A DNA stretch of 64,000 nucleotides. Source: Saprospiraceae bacterium (GTDB lineage Bacteria; Bacteroidota; Bacteroidia; Chitinophagales; Saprospiraceae). Both the position numbers and the translations under genes were made by a program. Positions 47,339 to 56,034 of this stretch are shown in pieces (position 1 is the stretch's first letter; every line of letters starts with the position of its first letter). The stretch covers positions 1 through 64,000 of the forward strand of contig JAHDGU010000012.1 in NCBI GenBank assembly GCA_020627535.1, given 5' to 3'. Below the pieces are notes generated by a model. That model did not search any database. It was given only the letters and a program-made list of their open reading frames with translations, and was not told where the DNA came from.

Positions 47339-48223
47339 TTAGTTGAGATCGGCTTCCTCTAGCGTGCCATCATAGATGCTGGGATAGCGAAGACCTTCAC
47401 AGCTGCCAAGTACCGCCTTCATCTTCCCGACGGTAAGCTTCGCCTCGATCTCCAGAGGAATCTTATTCTTGTCATCGGCGACCCAGATGCTCATGTTGTG
47501 ATCGTCTGAGATGATGTAGTTTTTGATCAGATCGGGCTTGATCTCAAAGGCCTTCACTCTTCCTCTACCTTTGATCTTCTTCCGCTCATTATAGGATGTG
47601 TAGTGTACCTCAAGGTCGTAGGTGCGATTTTCATGAAAGACATGAATCGGAATGTCATGTCCCACCTCGTAGCCTTCCATCTCTTGATTGCGCAAAAAAT
47701 ACAGGATTGACAGCATGTCTTGCACGCAGTCCTGATAGGCACTCTCCATCTCTTTTTCTTCGCCACGGTGTTTTCTGACTGTTCTGGCCGTCTTGGTCGC
47801 ATGATCAAATTCTATGCGATCGTAGATCGAGTATTTACCCTCGTGGATATCTCGGATAAAAAGATTGGGTAGTAGTGTTTCCTTGTCTAGATGGGTCTCA
47901 TAATGATCACGCACTCGATAAAACTTATCATAGAATGGAAGCGTCCGCCCCTTGGCCACCATCTTATAGCTATCCCCCATATCCTCGATGGTAAAGACGA
48001 CTTCCCCCGCCTTGATCCAGAGGAACCCTGCCTTATAATAGATATTGTAGGATATCCGCTCGCCGGCAAGAAATGATCGATTGACAAGGTCACAACGGGT
48101 CTTATCATCATCGATCATCGAGCTGAGAGCGGAGTTCAGCATTGGAGGATCTGCGGGCTTTCGCCCAAATGACATGAGGGCTAATGCCAAAAAGGGAAGT
48201 ATGACTTTGATCGCTCGTTTCAT
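47339..48223 (-). CDS. DUF3108-family exported protein
   Basis: 294 residues from the ATG at 48223 (MKRAIKVILPFLALALMSFG, signal peptide); a longer frame from 48283 would start upstream of the TACATTCG box at 48256-48263 and is rejected. The mature protein has GERISYNIYYKAGFLWIKAGE, KMVAKGRTLPFYDKFYRVRDHYET and a C-terminal IPLEIEAKLTVGKMKAVL, the pattern of DUF3108, a periplasmic beta-rich family likely to bind lipids or other hydrophobic ligands. Divergent from ruvC. Confidence 0.88.
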   Translation of the reverse strand: MKRAIKVILPFLALALMSFGRKPADPPMLNSALSSMIDDDKTRCDLVNRSFLAGERISYNIYYKAGFLWIKAGEVVFTIEDMGDSYKMVAKGRTLPFYDKFYRVRDHYETHLDKETLLPNLFIRDIHEGKYSIYDRIEFDHATKTARTVRKHRGEEKEMESAYQDCVQDMLSILYFLRNQEMEGYEVGHDIPIHVFHENRTYDLEVHYTSYNERKKIKGRGRVKAFEIKPDLIKNYIISDDHNMSIWVADDKNKIPLEIEAKLTVGKMKAVLGSCEGLRYPSIYDGTLEEADLN

Positions 48224-48255
48224 GGCACATCTTATTGATCGATTCATTCTTAAGA

Positions 48256-48263
48256 CGAATGTA
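48256..48263 (-). promoter_or_regulatory. putative -7 box (TACATTCG) of the DUF3108 gene
   Basis: TACATTCG on the minus strand, 32 bases upstream of the ATG at 48223. Confidence 0.45.
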
Positions 48264-48332
48264 GGACGGCAATCATTCCTCAAGGGTGATTAATCTCTTG
48301 TTAAATATAAGATGAGGTATTGGGCTACTTTT

Positions 48333-48884
48333 ATGCCTGTGATCATCTTAGGCATAGATCCTGGCAGCAATTTCCTTGGCTTCGCGGTCATCAAAGTAGA
48401 AGGCTCAGAGAGTAGATTGCTGGATATCGGCACTCTGCGGCTCAAGAAGCTTCCTTCTCAGCAAGAGAAGCTCAAGGAGATCTTTCTACAAGTGCAGGAT
48501 ATCATCGAGCGACATGACCCCGTCGAGCTCGCCATCGAAGCACCCATCTACGGCAAAAATCCACAGTCTATGCTCAAGCTGGGGCGTGCACAAGGTGTGG
48601 CAATGGCCGCTGCGATGACCATGGGCCTCGCTGTGACAGAGTACAGTCCCAAGACGATTAAGCGTGCGGTCACGGGTAGTGGCAATGCGAGCAAAGAGCA
48701 AGTCGGCGCACTCCTACAGCGTATGCTCAAATTTGAAATCGACAAGCGACATCATGATGCGACTGATGCCCTTGCTACGGCTGTTTGTCATCAGATTCAG
48801 TTGGCTTCCCCGATCAGAAAGCTTTCTGGAAAGGGCGGATGGGACCAGTTTCTCAAGGACAATGCGGGCCGAATCATCAAATAA
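48333..48884 (+). CDS. ruvC: crossover junction endodeoxyribonuclease RuvC
   Basis: 183 residues from the ATG at 48333; the frame is open to an ATG at 48312, but homologues start at the strand leading to LGIDPGS. Asp9 in GIDPG, the Glu in AIEAPIYGKN and the Asp residues in RHHDATDALATA are the acidic cluster that cuts Holliday junctions in recombination with RuvAB. The length is normal. It is divergent from the DUF3108 gene; the downstream sigma-like gene follows after 57 bases. Confidence 0.95.
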   Translation: MPVIILGIDPGSNFLGFAVIKVEGSESRLLDIGTLRLKKLPSQQEKLKEIFLQVQDIIERHDPVELAIEAPIYGKNPQSMLKLGRAQGVAMAAAMTMGLAVTEYSPKTIKRAVTGSGNASKEQVGALLQRMLKFEIDKRHHDATDALATAVCHQIQLASPIRKLSGKGGWDQFLKDNAGRIIK

Positions 48885-48941
48885 TTTTCAAAAAATTCAT
48901 TTTCTTTGGCCTTTCGGGTCACTTATCCTACTGGTCGAGAC

Positions 48942-49529
48942 ATGACAGCAATGAAAGACGTGAAGATCTCTCAAGACGAGGCCAATCTGCTCGCCATGAT
49001 CAGGTCGGGTGGAGGTGCTAGAGAGCGAGCCCTTCGAGTCATCATGCAGTGGAAAGATGTCAAAGCCCAGATCATTCATAAAATCATCACCAATTCGGGG
49101 CAGAGAGCCGATGCTGAGGATATGCATGCCGAGGCCATCGTGCTACTCGATCGTAAGGTCCGCGGAGGTGATTTTGCCCATACTGGGTCGATCAAGTCCT
49201 ATCTCACCAGCACAGCCTACTTTCTTTGGTGCAATCGACGTCGCAAGGAAAGTAGAGTGCAGTATACAGAAGATATGGTCAAGCTTGAAGCCAGTCAAGT
49301 CGCCACAGCCCCAGCAGACGACCCCAAAGAGCAGCAACTATTTCAGCTTTTTTCTCAGCTCGGGCAATCCTGCCAAGAAATACTCAAATTGTGGATGACA
49401 GGATTTAATCATGAAGAAGTAGCTGATCAGCTTTTGATCAGCTCGCCAGAGATGGCCAAGAAAAAGAAATATCTCTGCATGAAAGAGCTCAAATCGCTAG
49501 TTGCCAAAGCAGGATTGAAGACAGCATGA
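48942..49529 (+). CDS. ECF-sigma-like factor
   Basis: 195 residues from the ATG at 48942; alternatives are the ATG at 48951 and a weaker upstream start at 48906. The region around DAEDMHAEAIVLLDRKV resembles sigma region 2 (the DxEDLxQE signature), and the C-terminal part, SCQEILKLWMTGFNHEEVADQL, followed by KKKKYLCMKELK, resembles the region 4 helix-turn-helix. Basic KSYLTSTAYFLWCNRRRKE fits region 2.4. It overlaps the next gene, a membrane protein with a cytoplasmic N-terminus, by 4 bases (ATGA), the usual layout of sigma/anti-sigma pairs. Targets are not visible; HtrA downstream is one candidate. Confidence 0.75.
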   Translation: MTAMKDVKISQDEANLLAMIRSGGGARERALRVIMQWKDVKAQIIHKIITNSGQRADAEDMHAEAIVLLDRKVRGGDFAHTGSIKSYLTSTAYFLWCNRRRKESRVQYTEDMVKLEASQVATAPADDPKEQQLFQLFSQLGQSCQEILKLWMTGFNHEEVADQLLISSPEMAKKKKYLCMKELKSLVAKAGLKTA

Positions 49530-50263
49530 AAGATACCGATCATATCATTGCCTATCTCCAACATCGTTTGTCTACTGCTGAGACAGATGCATTTGAGCGA
49601 AAGCTTCAATCTGATCATCATCTTCGTGATCAGGTCCACGAGACACGGCTGGCTCTCAAGGCGATTGATAGTGCAATCGCGCAGGACCTTCGAACGAAAA
49701 TACGCTCTGCTGATTCTCAAGTCTCAGCCCCAAAGCGAAACAAAAAGTCTATTGTCTTTTTGGGAATAGGCCTGCTGATCCTCTTGATGAGTGCTTATCT
49801 GGCCTACAGTCAGTATCAGTCAGTCAAGGCAGCTGGATACCGGGAGTATGCCATGGTCGATCCTGATAGTTTCGCGACCAGAGGGACAGTGCAAGAAGAC
49901 GTCAAGGCATTTATCACAGCCTTCAAGCTGGGAGATCTCGGCACGATGCAAGAGCTCCTAGAGACCGGCAACCTAGCACAGTATGATCGACGCACGGACC
50001 TGCAACTGTTGAAGGCACAAGCGCATTGGCAGCAAGGCGACTATCAGGCTGCTGAGCATATCTATGAAGTGCTTGAGGATCTGCCTCTAGCCAAAGACAA
50101 AGCCGCATTACAGCAGCTCTACTACTTGTCCAAGACTCGACAAGAAGAAGCCTATGAGTCCCTGTATGATCAACTCAGCAAAAAGGATGACTACATATTC
50201 CTACAAGAAGTGCAGGACTTGCATAAGCATAGGAGTGGATGGCCATCTCGTATGTGGTATTGA
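49526..50263 (+). CDS. membrane-anchored anti-sigma-like protein with periplasmic TPR-like domain
   Basis: 245 residues. The N-terminus (MKDTDHIIAYLQHRLSTAETDAFERKL) reads like the cytoplasmic zinc-free anti-sigma helices that pair with ECF factors. One membrane helix follows (SIVFLGIGLLILLMSAYLAY, residues ~75-94). The periplasmic part is helical with LLKAQAHWQQGDYQAAEHIYEVL, a TPR-like hairpin. The ATG overlaps the sigma-like stop by 4 bases, so both are translated together. Probably it holds the sigma factor until an envelope signal is sensed (inference). The Cys-rich zinc motif of many anti-sigma factors is absent. Confidence 0.65.
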   Translation: MKDTDHIIAYLQHRLSTAETDAFERKLQSDHHLRDQVHETRLALKAIDSAIAQDLRTKIRSADSQVSAPKRNKKSIVFLGIGLLILLMSAYLAYSQYQSVKAAGYREYAMVDPDSFATRGTVQEDVKAFITAFKLGDLGTMQELLETGNLAQYDRRTDLQLLKAQAHWQQGDYQAAEHIYEVLEDLPLAKDKAALQQLYYLSKTRQEEAYESLYDQLSKKDDYIFLQEVQDLHKHRSGWPSRMWY

Positions 50264-50401
50264 AGCTTATGCGCTTCTTAGTGGAGCTTTAAGACATACG
50301 CAAATCACACCCTGTTAATGCATTGTTAAAGACTGCGAATCTTGGTAACAAGCTTGGAAATACGAGCGTTTTTATGCTCGAATCGCGAAGAAAACCAAGC
50401 A

Positions 50402-51568
50402 ATGAAAAGACAAACGCCTTATCTGCTATCAGGACTCATCGGCGGACTTTTTGTCCTCGCAGGTTTCCTGATTTACAGCCACTTTACGGACACTGATAGA
50501 GTGGTCATTGTAGAGGAGTCACCAAGTCGTAATGTGCGACCTGTCAATTATAGTAGCAATGCCTCCGCAGTAGTTGATTTCAGCATAGCTGCGGAAGAGG
50601 CATCGCCCTCGGTCGTACTGATCAAAGCGCAAGAAAGCCAATATCGCGCTCAAGAGCGCATGAGACGACAAAGAGCGTACAATCCATTCAGCAGATTTTT
50701 TGACTTTGAAGATTATAACTATGGTGTCAGACAAGGATCTGGCTCCGGTGTGATCATCAGTGAAGATGGCTATATCGTCACCAATAATCACGTCATAGAC
50801 TTTGCAGATAAATTCATCGTCACACTTCATGATGGTACAGAGTATAATGGATTTCTCGTAGGACGCAGTCCAGACAGCGATCTTGCAGTGCTCAAGATCG
50901 ATGTGGATAATGCCAATCCTATCGAAATCGGCAGTTCAGAAAAAGCGAAGGTTGGAGAGTGGGTACTTGCTATCGGCAACCCATTTGAACTGACGAATAC
51001 GGCCACAGCAGGTATCATATCTGCCAAGGGTCGAGACCTAAATCTGCAACAAGGCGGAGAAGGTATCTCAGCATTCATCCAGACAGATGCTGCGGTCAAT
51101 AGTGGAAATAGTGGAGGTGCGCTTGTCAATCTTCACGGAGAGCTCATTGGGATCAACACGGCCATCTTTTCTAGAAATGGAGGCTACGTAGGCTACAGCT
51201 TTGCCATACCCGTTGAGATCATGGAGGGAGTGGTGAGTGAGATCATAGCCACTGGAAACAATTCTAATCCAGGCACCAAAGGATACATGGGCGTGACAAT
51301 CGCCAATGTGGATACAGAAGTGAGTGAGATGCTTGGCTTCCGCGTCACTCAAGGTGTGTATATCTATCAGATGAGAAGAGGTGGAGCAGCAGCAAGAAGT
51401 GGAGTCCAGCCCAATGATGTGATTATCGGAGTGAACAATAATCGCGTGAGCAACGTAGAAGAATTACAGGCTTTACTAGAAGATGCGCGAGCTGGAGAGC
51501 AAATAGAACTCAACATTGATCGCTACGGAGACAGAAAAAAAATTCCCGTCATCTTAGAAGCGGGTTAG
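50402..51568 (+). CDS. HtrA/DegP-like periplasmic serine protease with one PDZ domain
   Basis: 388 residues from the ATG at 50402; a TTG at 50342 is not needed. One N-terminal membrane or signal segment (LLSGLIGGLFVLAGFLIY) anchors it to the periplasmic side. The trypsin-like triad is His130 (TNNHVID), Asp160 (DSDLAVLK) and Ser237 (NSGNSGGALV). A single C-terminal PDZ domain (GYMGVTIANV...GVQPNDVIIGVNNN) follows; DegP has two, so this is the DegS/HhoB-like length. It degrades or senses misfolded envelope proteins. Position after the sigma/anti-sigma pair suggests it is part of, or a target of, an envelope stress circuit. A strong terminator follows at 51606. Confidence 0.93.
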   Translation: MKRQTPYLLSGLIGGLFVLAGFLIYSHFTDTDRVVIVEESPSRNVRPVNYSSNASAVVDFSIAAEEASPSVVLIKAQESQYRAQERMRRQRAYNPFSRFFDFEDYNYGVRQGSGSGVIISEDGYIVTNNHVIDFADKFIVTLHDGTEYNGFLVGRSPDSDLAVLKIDVDNANPIEIGSSEKAKVGEWVLAIGNPFELTNTATAGIISAKGRDLNLQQGGEGISAFIQTDAAVNSGNSGGALVNLHGELIGINTAIFSRNGGYVGYSFAIPVEIMEGVVSEIIATGNNSNPGTKGYMGVTIANVDTEVSEMLGFRVTQGVYIYQMRRGGAAARSGVQPNDVIIGVNNNRVSNVEELQALLEDARAGEQIELNIDRYGDRKKIPVILEAG

Positions 51569-51605
51569 TCATATAAGAAAGTTGGTTTTTCGTTTTGTTT
51601 TGGTT

Positions 51606-51642
51606 AGTCCGCTTCGATTCAGTTCGGAGCGGGCTTTTTTTT
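51606..51642 (+). terminator. rho-independent terminator after the HtrA gene
   Basis: AGTCCGCTTCGA pairs with TCGGAGCGGGCT (12 bp with G-T pairs), followed by an eight-base T-run. It starts 37 bases after the stop. Confidence 0.9.
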
Positions 51643-51688
51643 AACGGATGGTCACCTATGGCGTAGCTCATGACATACATAGACAGTG

Positions 51689-52423
51689 ATGTCAGAGCTA
51701 CCTACTACGAAAAGCAGTCCTATTGTCCGATTGGCCAAGGCTGTTCGTGATGATCTATTGGATTACATCTTTCCGAGGCTATGCCTCTGCTGTAAAACAG
51801 AGGAGTCCATCACGGACCACTTTATGTGTCTTTCCTGCCTCGTCACTATGCCCCTCACCAAGCAGCATCTATCAGCAGACAATCGCTTTGCCGAGCACTT
51901 CTGGGGTAGAGTCGAGATTGAGACAGGTTCAGCAATGTTCCTCTTAGACAGTAGAGACTATATCAAAAATCTCATTCACAGAGTGAAATATGAAAACGGT
52001 CATCACGTAGCGTATGAACTTGGACGATGGTGGGGTAGTAAGCTCAAAGAGTCTGCCTTGTATCAGGATGTAGATGTCATCATTCCAGTACCCCTCCATT
52101 GGTTCAAGCACATGAAGCGAACGTACAATCAATCCGAGCGCTTTGCCGCTGGGCTTTCTGAGATACTTGGAGCTCCTGTGGATGAGAAGATTCTGCGTAG
52201 ACGCCGGTATACCAAGACCCAGACCAAGATGAATCGTGCGCAGAGGATTGATAATCTTACGAGGGCATTCAAAGCTCAAGATGTCCCTGCGCAATATCAT
52301 CACGCACTACTGATCGATGATGTACTCACGACTGGATCTACTCTCGAGGCCTGTGCTCTTGCCCTTCAGCAGAAGTACGACTTCAGGATCAGTATGAGCT
52401 GTATCGCCATGGGCTCTGATTGA
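51689..52423 (+). CDS. ComF-family phosphoribosyltransferase-like protein
   Basis: 244 residues from the ATG at 51689; the GTG at 51686 directly before it is the alternative. A zinc-finger-like N-terminus (PRLCLCCKTEE...FMCLSCLV) holds two Cys pairs, then IPVPLHWFKHMKRTYNQSE, and the PRPP-binding loop HALLIDDVLTTGSTLEAC near the C-terminus. ComF proteins are needed for natural transformation in many bacteria and act in the cytoplasm. No other competence gene is adjacent. Confidence 0.93.
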   Translation: MSELPTTKSSPIVRLAKAVRDDLLDYIFPRLCLCCKTEESITDHFMCLSCLVTMPLTKQHLSADNRFAEHFWGRVEIETGSAMFLLDSRDYIKNLIHRVKYENGHHVAYELGRWWGSKLKESALYQDVDVIIPVPLHWFKHMKRTYNQSERFAAGLSEILGAPVDEKILRRRRYTKTQTKMNRAQRIDNLTRAFKAQDVPAQYHHALLIDDVLTTGSTLEACALALQQKYDFRISMSCIAMGSD

Positions 52424-52537
52424 GTTGGTAGAGGATATGCATCTTTTGATCAAGTTCTGCTCTACAGGTATGCATGGACCTATGGATCTGTTACAGAAAA
52501 ACACCCGCAAATGGGCTTGTGTCAAATGCAATACTTT

Positions 52538-52566
52538 GTTTAACAAAAACAATATAATAGTTAAAC
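52538..52566 (+). promoter_or_regulatory. inverted repeat (GTTTAAC/GTTAAAC) before the fasciclin gene
   Basis: Two 7-base arms are separated by 15 bases and enclose the AT-rich ATATAAT segment (52552-52558), which resembles a -10/-7 region; TTTG at 52535-52538 could be the -33 element. It lies 64 bases upstream of the ATG at 52630 and may be an operator. Confidence 0.3.
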
Positions 52567-52629
52567 AGAAAGCAGAGGTTGGAGTTAGTCAGAGGTAATC
52601 TAACCATTCACCAAAAACATTCATTTGAT

Positions 52630-53571
52630 ATGAAAAACTTGAAGATTTCTCTGCTTGCACTTATTGGTCTCAATTTCTTTGTGCTGACTTCCTGTGATGA
52701 TGATCCAGATCCACAGCCACAGCCACAGAGCATCGTCGAAATCGCCCAAAACACAGATAACCTTAGTACTCTCGTAGCTGCGCTTCAAGAAGCTGATCTC
52801 GTGAGTGCAGTACAGGCAGAAGGCATTACTGTCTTTGCTCCAACAAACGAAGCCTTCCAGGACTTACTTGATTCAGATCCTACGTGGAACTCACTATCGG
52901 ACATTGATGATGCACTTCTTGAGCACGTGCTCAAGTTTCACGTCTTAGGCGGAGAGGTGAGAGCCTCTCAATTGAGCAACAGCTATGTCACAACTCTCAG
53001 TGATGGCCCAAATGATGAGCAGGTTGTTCTTCAGGTCGATATTGATGGCGGTGTAAGTTTCAATGGCGGTGCTGAGCCTATCACGACAGATATTGAGGCT
53101 AGCAACGGTGTAGTGCATACCATCGATAAGGTGATGCTTCCTCCCAATGTCGTGAGCCTAGCACTCAACAATCCTAACTTCAGTACCCTAGTCGCAGCAC
53201 TTACAAGGAGTGATTTGTCAACAGATTTTGTCAGCATTCTTAATCAGGATGGACCATATACGGTTTTTGCTCCGACCAATGACGCCTTTGCAAGACTGCT
53301 TCAAAACAATCCTGATTGGGATACACTCGATGATATTCCTGCTCAGCAGCTTGAAGGTGTCCTCGCCTATCACGTAGTATCTGGACAAAATGTACAAGCT
53401 GATCAGCTTCGTGATGGACAGACGATAGATGCGATTGGTGGAGAATTCACAATAGATCTCAGCGGTGTGCCGACCATCAATGCAGGCTCAAATACTGCGC
53501 AGATAAACCTCACCGACGTACAAGGAACAAATGGTGTGATCCATGTCATCAGTGAGGTGATCCTACCATAG
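52630..53571 (+). CDS. lipoprotein with two fasciclin (FAS1) domains
   Basis: 313 residues from the ATG at 52630 (MKNLKISLLALIGLNFFVLTSC), a lipoprotein signal with the Cys followed by DDDPDPQPQPQ, the acidic motif that sends lipoproteins to the surface in some Bacteroidota. Two FAS1 domains follow (TLVAALQEADL, GITVFAPTNEAFQDLL, VLKFHVLGG; then TLVAALTRSDL, YTVFAPTNDAFARLL, VLAYHVVSG). FAS1 proteins mediate adhesion. The earlier ATG at 52579 would bury the signal. Probably surface-exposed. Confidence 0.93.
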   Translation: MKNLKISLLALIGLNFFVLTSCDDDPDPQPQPQSIVEIAQNTDNLSTLVAALQEADLVSAVQAEGITVFAPTNEAFQDLLDSDPTWNSLSDIDDALLEHVLKFHVLGGEVRASQLSNSYVTTLSDGPNDEQVVLQVDIDGGVSFNGGAEPITTDIEASNGVVHTIDKVMLPPNVVSLALNNPNFSTLVAALTRSDLSTDFVSILNQDGPYTVFAPTNDAFARLLQNNPDWDTLDDIPAQQLEGVLAYHVVSGQNVQADQLRDGQTIDAIGGEFTIDLSGVPTINAGSNTAQINLTDVQGTNGVIHVISEVILP

Positions 53572-54138
53572 GGAAGGAGATTTCGGATAGTCATGATAGG
53601 AAGCCCGAGGCACAATGCTTCGGGCTTTGCTTTTGGCGCCAACCGCAAAACCACCGTGTATGATGTGAGACTCGGATTTTACAGTCAAGGAGCAAGAAGA
53701 CTGCTGAATTCTTCTTTGAATCCCATTCGTGCATTAGACTTCGAAGGATAGTGGATTTGTGCAATAGAATCGGGTGCTTGGTCGACGAGGCATAGCGAGC
53801 TGTGGCGAGGAGAGTAGGTGCCTGATTATGCAGCAGAAATACGCTAAACTCGAAGACTCGAAAATAGCAACTCAACACTCTGATTCTCCGTGAGAAAATG
53901 AAGAGTTCGACTGACAGGAAAGTTACGAACATGAAGCACCTCCCGACGTATGTAAGAATTGGTATTCTGTGGCTCATCCCAAAGAATATGACTACCAAGA
54001 AATCCTAATGCACGAGTTGGGTTGAATTCAAGGAGTGCAGGCCTTTGACATGAGTGCGAGGAGATGAGATCGACAAGGGGCTGTCAACTCCTTGCCCGCC
54101 CAAGCAACTTTTGAACCCATCTTTGCGTTCTTGACCTT
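53572..54138. other. gene-free spacer of 567 bases
   Basis: It contains the terminator at 53601-53630. After it I find no credible gene. A 135-codon minus-strand frame covers 53591-53998 but shows no signal, domain or sensible composition. CATCTTTG at 54118-54125 resembles the -7 box and may serve the TPR gene. No tRNA or known RNA was recognised. Confidence 0.5.
53601..53630 (+). terminator. terminator after the fasciclin gene
   Basis: AAGCCCGA and TCGGGCTT form a perfect 8-bp stem, extended by the closing GG/CACAATG/CT loop, followed by TGCTTTTGG. It begins 30 bases after the stop. Confidence 0.75.
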
Positions 54139-55947
54139 GTGAAATTTATGCGCCCAGTTCTTAGTTTACTGATCATTTTCGCGACAGCGATCACCTCACT
54201 CTCTGCACAGCAGGTAAAGCTCGCTCAGGAGTATTACAAGAATGGTGAATATGAGAAGGCCGCGGAGATGTACGAGGAGATTTTTGAGCAAAATAAGCGC
54301 AATGACTACTACTTTGCGAGGTGGGTGCAGTGTCTCACCAAGCTCAAAGAATATAAGAAGGCTGAGACTGTCGTCAAAAAGGAGCTCAAGAGAAATAACA
54401 AGGCTACTCATCATCACGTGACGCTCGGATCGATCTACGACCAGCAGTTTGAAGTGCAAAAGGCAGAAGGAGAATATCAGAAGGCTATTGACGCACTCAA
54501 GGCAGATCAAGGCCAGATTCAAAAAGTCGCAGTCGCTTTTACCAATCTTGCCAAATATGACTGGGGTAGAAAAGCCTATGAAAAAGGTGCAAAACTGCTC
54601 AAGGACGATCTTGTGTTCGCCTATAATCTTGGCGACCTCTATCGTCGTGCAGGCAAAAATGCACAGATGATCGAGCAGTTTCTGCTCTCCGTGCAGCACA
54701 ATCCGAAGCGCCTCACCAATGTCCAAAATCTACTCGATCGCAGTCTAGATGATGCTGGTTTTGATACACTGAAAATGGTCATCTATGATCAACTTCAGAC
54801 CACAGAGAGTACCGAGTTGATGGAACTACTCGCATGGGCCTCTATCCAACAAAAGGATTATCGAAGTGCTCTGAGACAGTATCAAGCTCTCGATACAAGA
54901 CTGAACGAGAATGGTACCCGAGTGATGGAGCTTGCGGGTACTGCTGGTAATGATCGCGACTATGATACAGCCATCAGAGCTTGTCAATATATCATAGGCA
55001 AGGGAAGGGATGGAACGACATATTTTCTAGATGCGCAGCAGGCTCTGCTTTATAATAAGAGACAGAAACTCGTGCGCAACTTTGACTACTCTCAGGATGA
55101 GCTGCGAGAGCTGGAGTCTGAATACGTCAGATTTTTGGATGACTATGGCTGGAATGCCTCGAGCGCCAATATCATCCTAGAACTGGCAGACCTTGAAGCA
55201 TTTTACCTGCATGATCGCTCCAAGGCCATTGATTACCTCAATCGCATCACTGGGCTTGAGAGTGTCAATAAGTATGTCAGAGCCAAGGCCAAGTTGCAAC
55301 TCGGGGATATCTATCTCATGGAGCAAGAAGTGTGGGAGAGCACATTGCTCTACAGCCAAGTGGACAAAGAATTTCGTGAGGAGCTCATGGGTCAAGAAGC
55401 GCGATTCAAAAATGCCAAGCTCAGCTATTACAATGGCAATTTTGAGTGGGCTCAGTCACAGTTTGATGTACTCAAATCAAGCACTTCGCGCATGATCTCC
55501 AATGATGCTATAGACCTGAGCGTGTTTATCACGGACAATCTTGGTCTAGATTCTACTGCGGTGCCAATGGAAATGTACGCTGAAGCAGACCTGCTCATAT
55601 TCCAGAATCGCTTTGACGATGCCATTGCCAAACTCGATGCTATCGGTAAGATGTTTCCTGATCACAAGCTCGTTGACGACATACTATATAGCAAAGCCCA
55701 GGTTCACTTCGAGAAGAAAGAGGTAGAGCAGTGTGTAGCATTGTACGAGCAGATTGTAGCAGACTATCCAGATGAGATTCGTGCAGACAACGCACTCTTC
55801 AATCTAGGGTACATCTATGAGGAGATCTTGGATCAGCCTGACAAGGCCAAAGAAAAGTACGAGCGTCTATTCCTCGAGTATACAGACAGCACCTTTGCCA
55901 TAGAAGCTAGGAAAAAGTATCGCCAGCTGCGAGGGGATAATCTGTAG
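54139..55947 (+). CDS. TPR-rich exported protein
   Basis: 602 residues from a GTG at 54139; the ATG at 54148 (MRPVLSLLIIFATAITSLSAQ) is as likely and gives the signal peptide directly. The mature part is built of TPR hairpins (EYYKNGEYEKAAEMYEEIFEQ, FNLGYIYEEILDQPDKAKEKY, LLIFQNRFDDAIAKLDAIGK) over most of its length. It is probably a periplasmic or outer-membrane-associated scaffold that holds partner proteins; the partner is not visible. The last repeats (CVALYEQIVADYPDEI...DNALFNLGYI) have the spacing seen in outer-membrane assembly TPR proteins. Confidence 0.82.
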   Translation: MKFMRPVLSLLIIFATAITSLSAQQVKLAQEYYKNGEYEKAAEMYEEIFEQNKRNDYYFARWVQCLTKLKEYKKAETVVKKELKRNNKATHHHVTLGSIYDQQFEVQKAEGEYQKAIDALKADQGQIQKVAVAFTNLAKYDWGRKAYEKGAKLLKDDLVFAYNLGDLYRRAGKNAQMIEQFLLSVQHNPKRLTNVQNLLDRSLDDAGFDTLKMVIYDQLQTTESTELMELLAWASIQQKDYRSALRQYQALDTRLNENGTRVMELAGTAGNDRDYDTAIRACQYIIGKGRDGTTYFLDAQQALLYNKRQKLVRNFDYSQDELRELESEYVRFLDDYGWNASSANIILELADLEAFYLHDRSKAIDYLNRITGLESVNKYVRAKAKLQLGDIYLMEQEVWESTLLYSQVDKEFREELMGQEARFKNAKLSYYNGNFEWAQSQFDVLKSSTSRMISNDAIDLSVFITDNLGLDSTAVPMEMYAEADLLIFQNRFDDAIAKLDAIGKMFPDHKLVDDILYSKAQVHFEKKEVEQCVALYEQIVADYPDEIRADNALFNLGYIYEEILDQPDKAKEKYERLFLEYTDSTFAIEARKKYRQLRGDNL

Positions 55948-56034
55948 AGACAGAGATCGACAAGCCCACCGACATTTGTAAAACTTATCAGCATCGGCCA
56001 CGTTGTACGATGTTCTAGCTGATGCGCTCAAGTC

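Noticed and set aside
48224-48283. 20-residue N-terminal extension of the DUF3108 gene
   Set aside because: The added residues are polar and precede the signal peptide; the -7 box at 48256-48263 lies within them.
50363-50380. Small hairpin CGAGC/GCTCG upstream of the HtrA gene
   Set aside because: Only 5 base pairs with an 8-base loop; too weak to call a regulatory element.
53591-53998. 135-codon minus-strand frame in the spacer after the fasciclin gene
   Set aside because: No signal, domain or homologous pattern, and it runs through the terminator hairpin of the fasciclin gene; probably chance.
54196-54726. 176-codon minus-strand frame opposite the TPR gene
   Set aside because: Leu/Ile/Cys-rich shadow of the helical TPR codons; no start or promoter signals.
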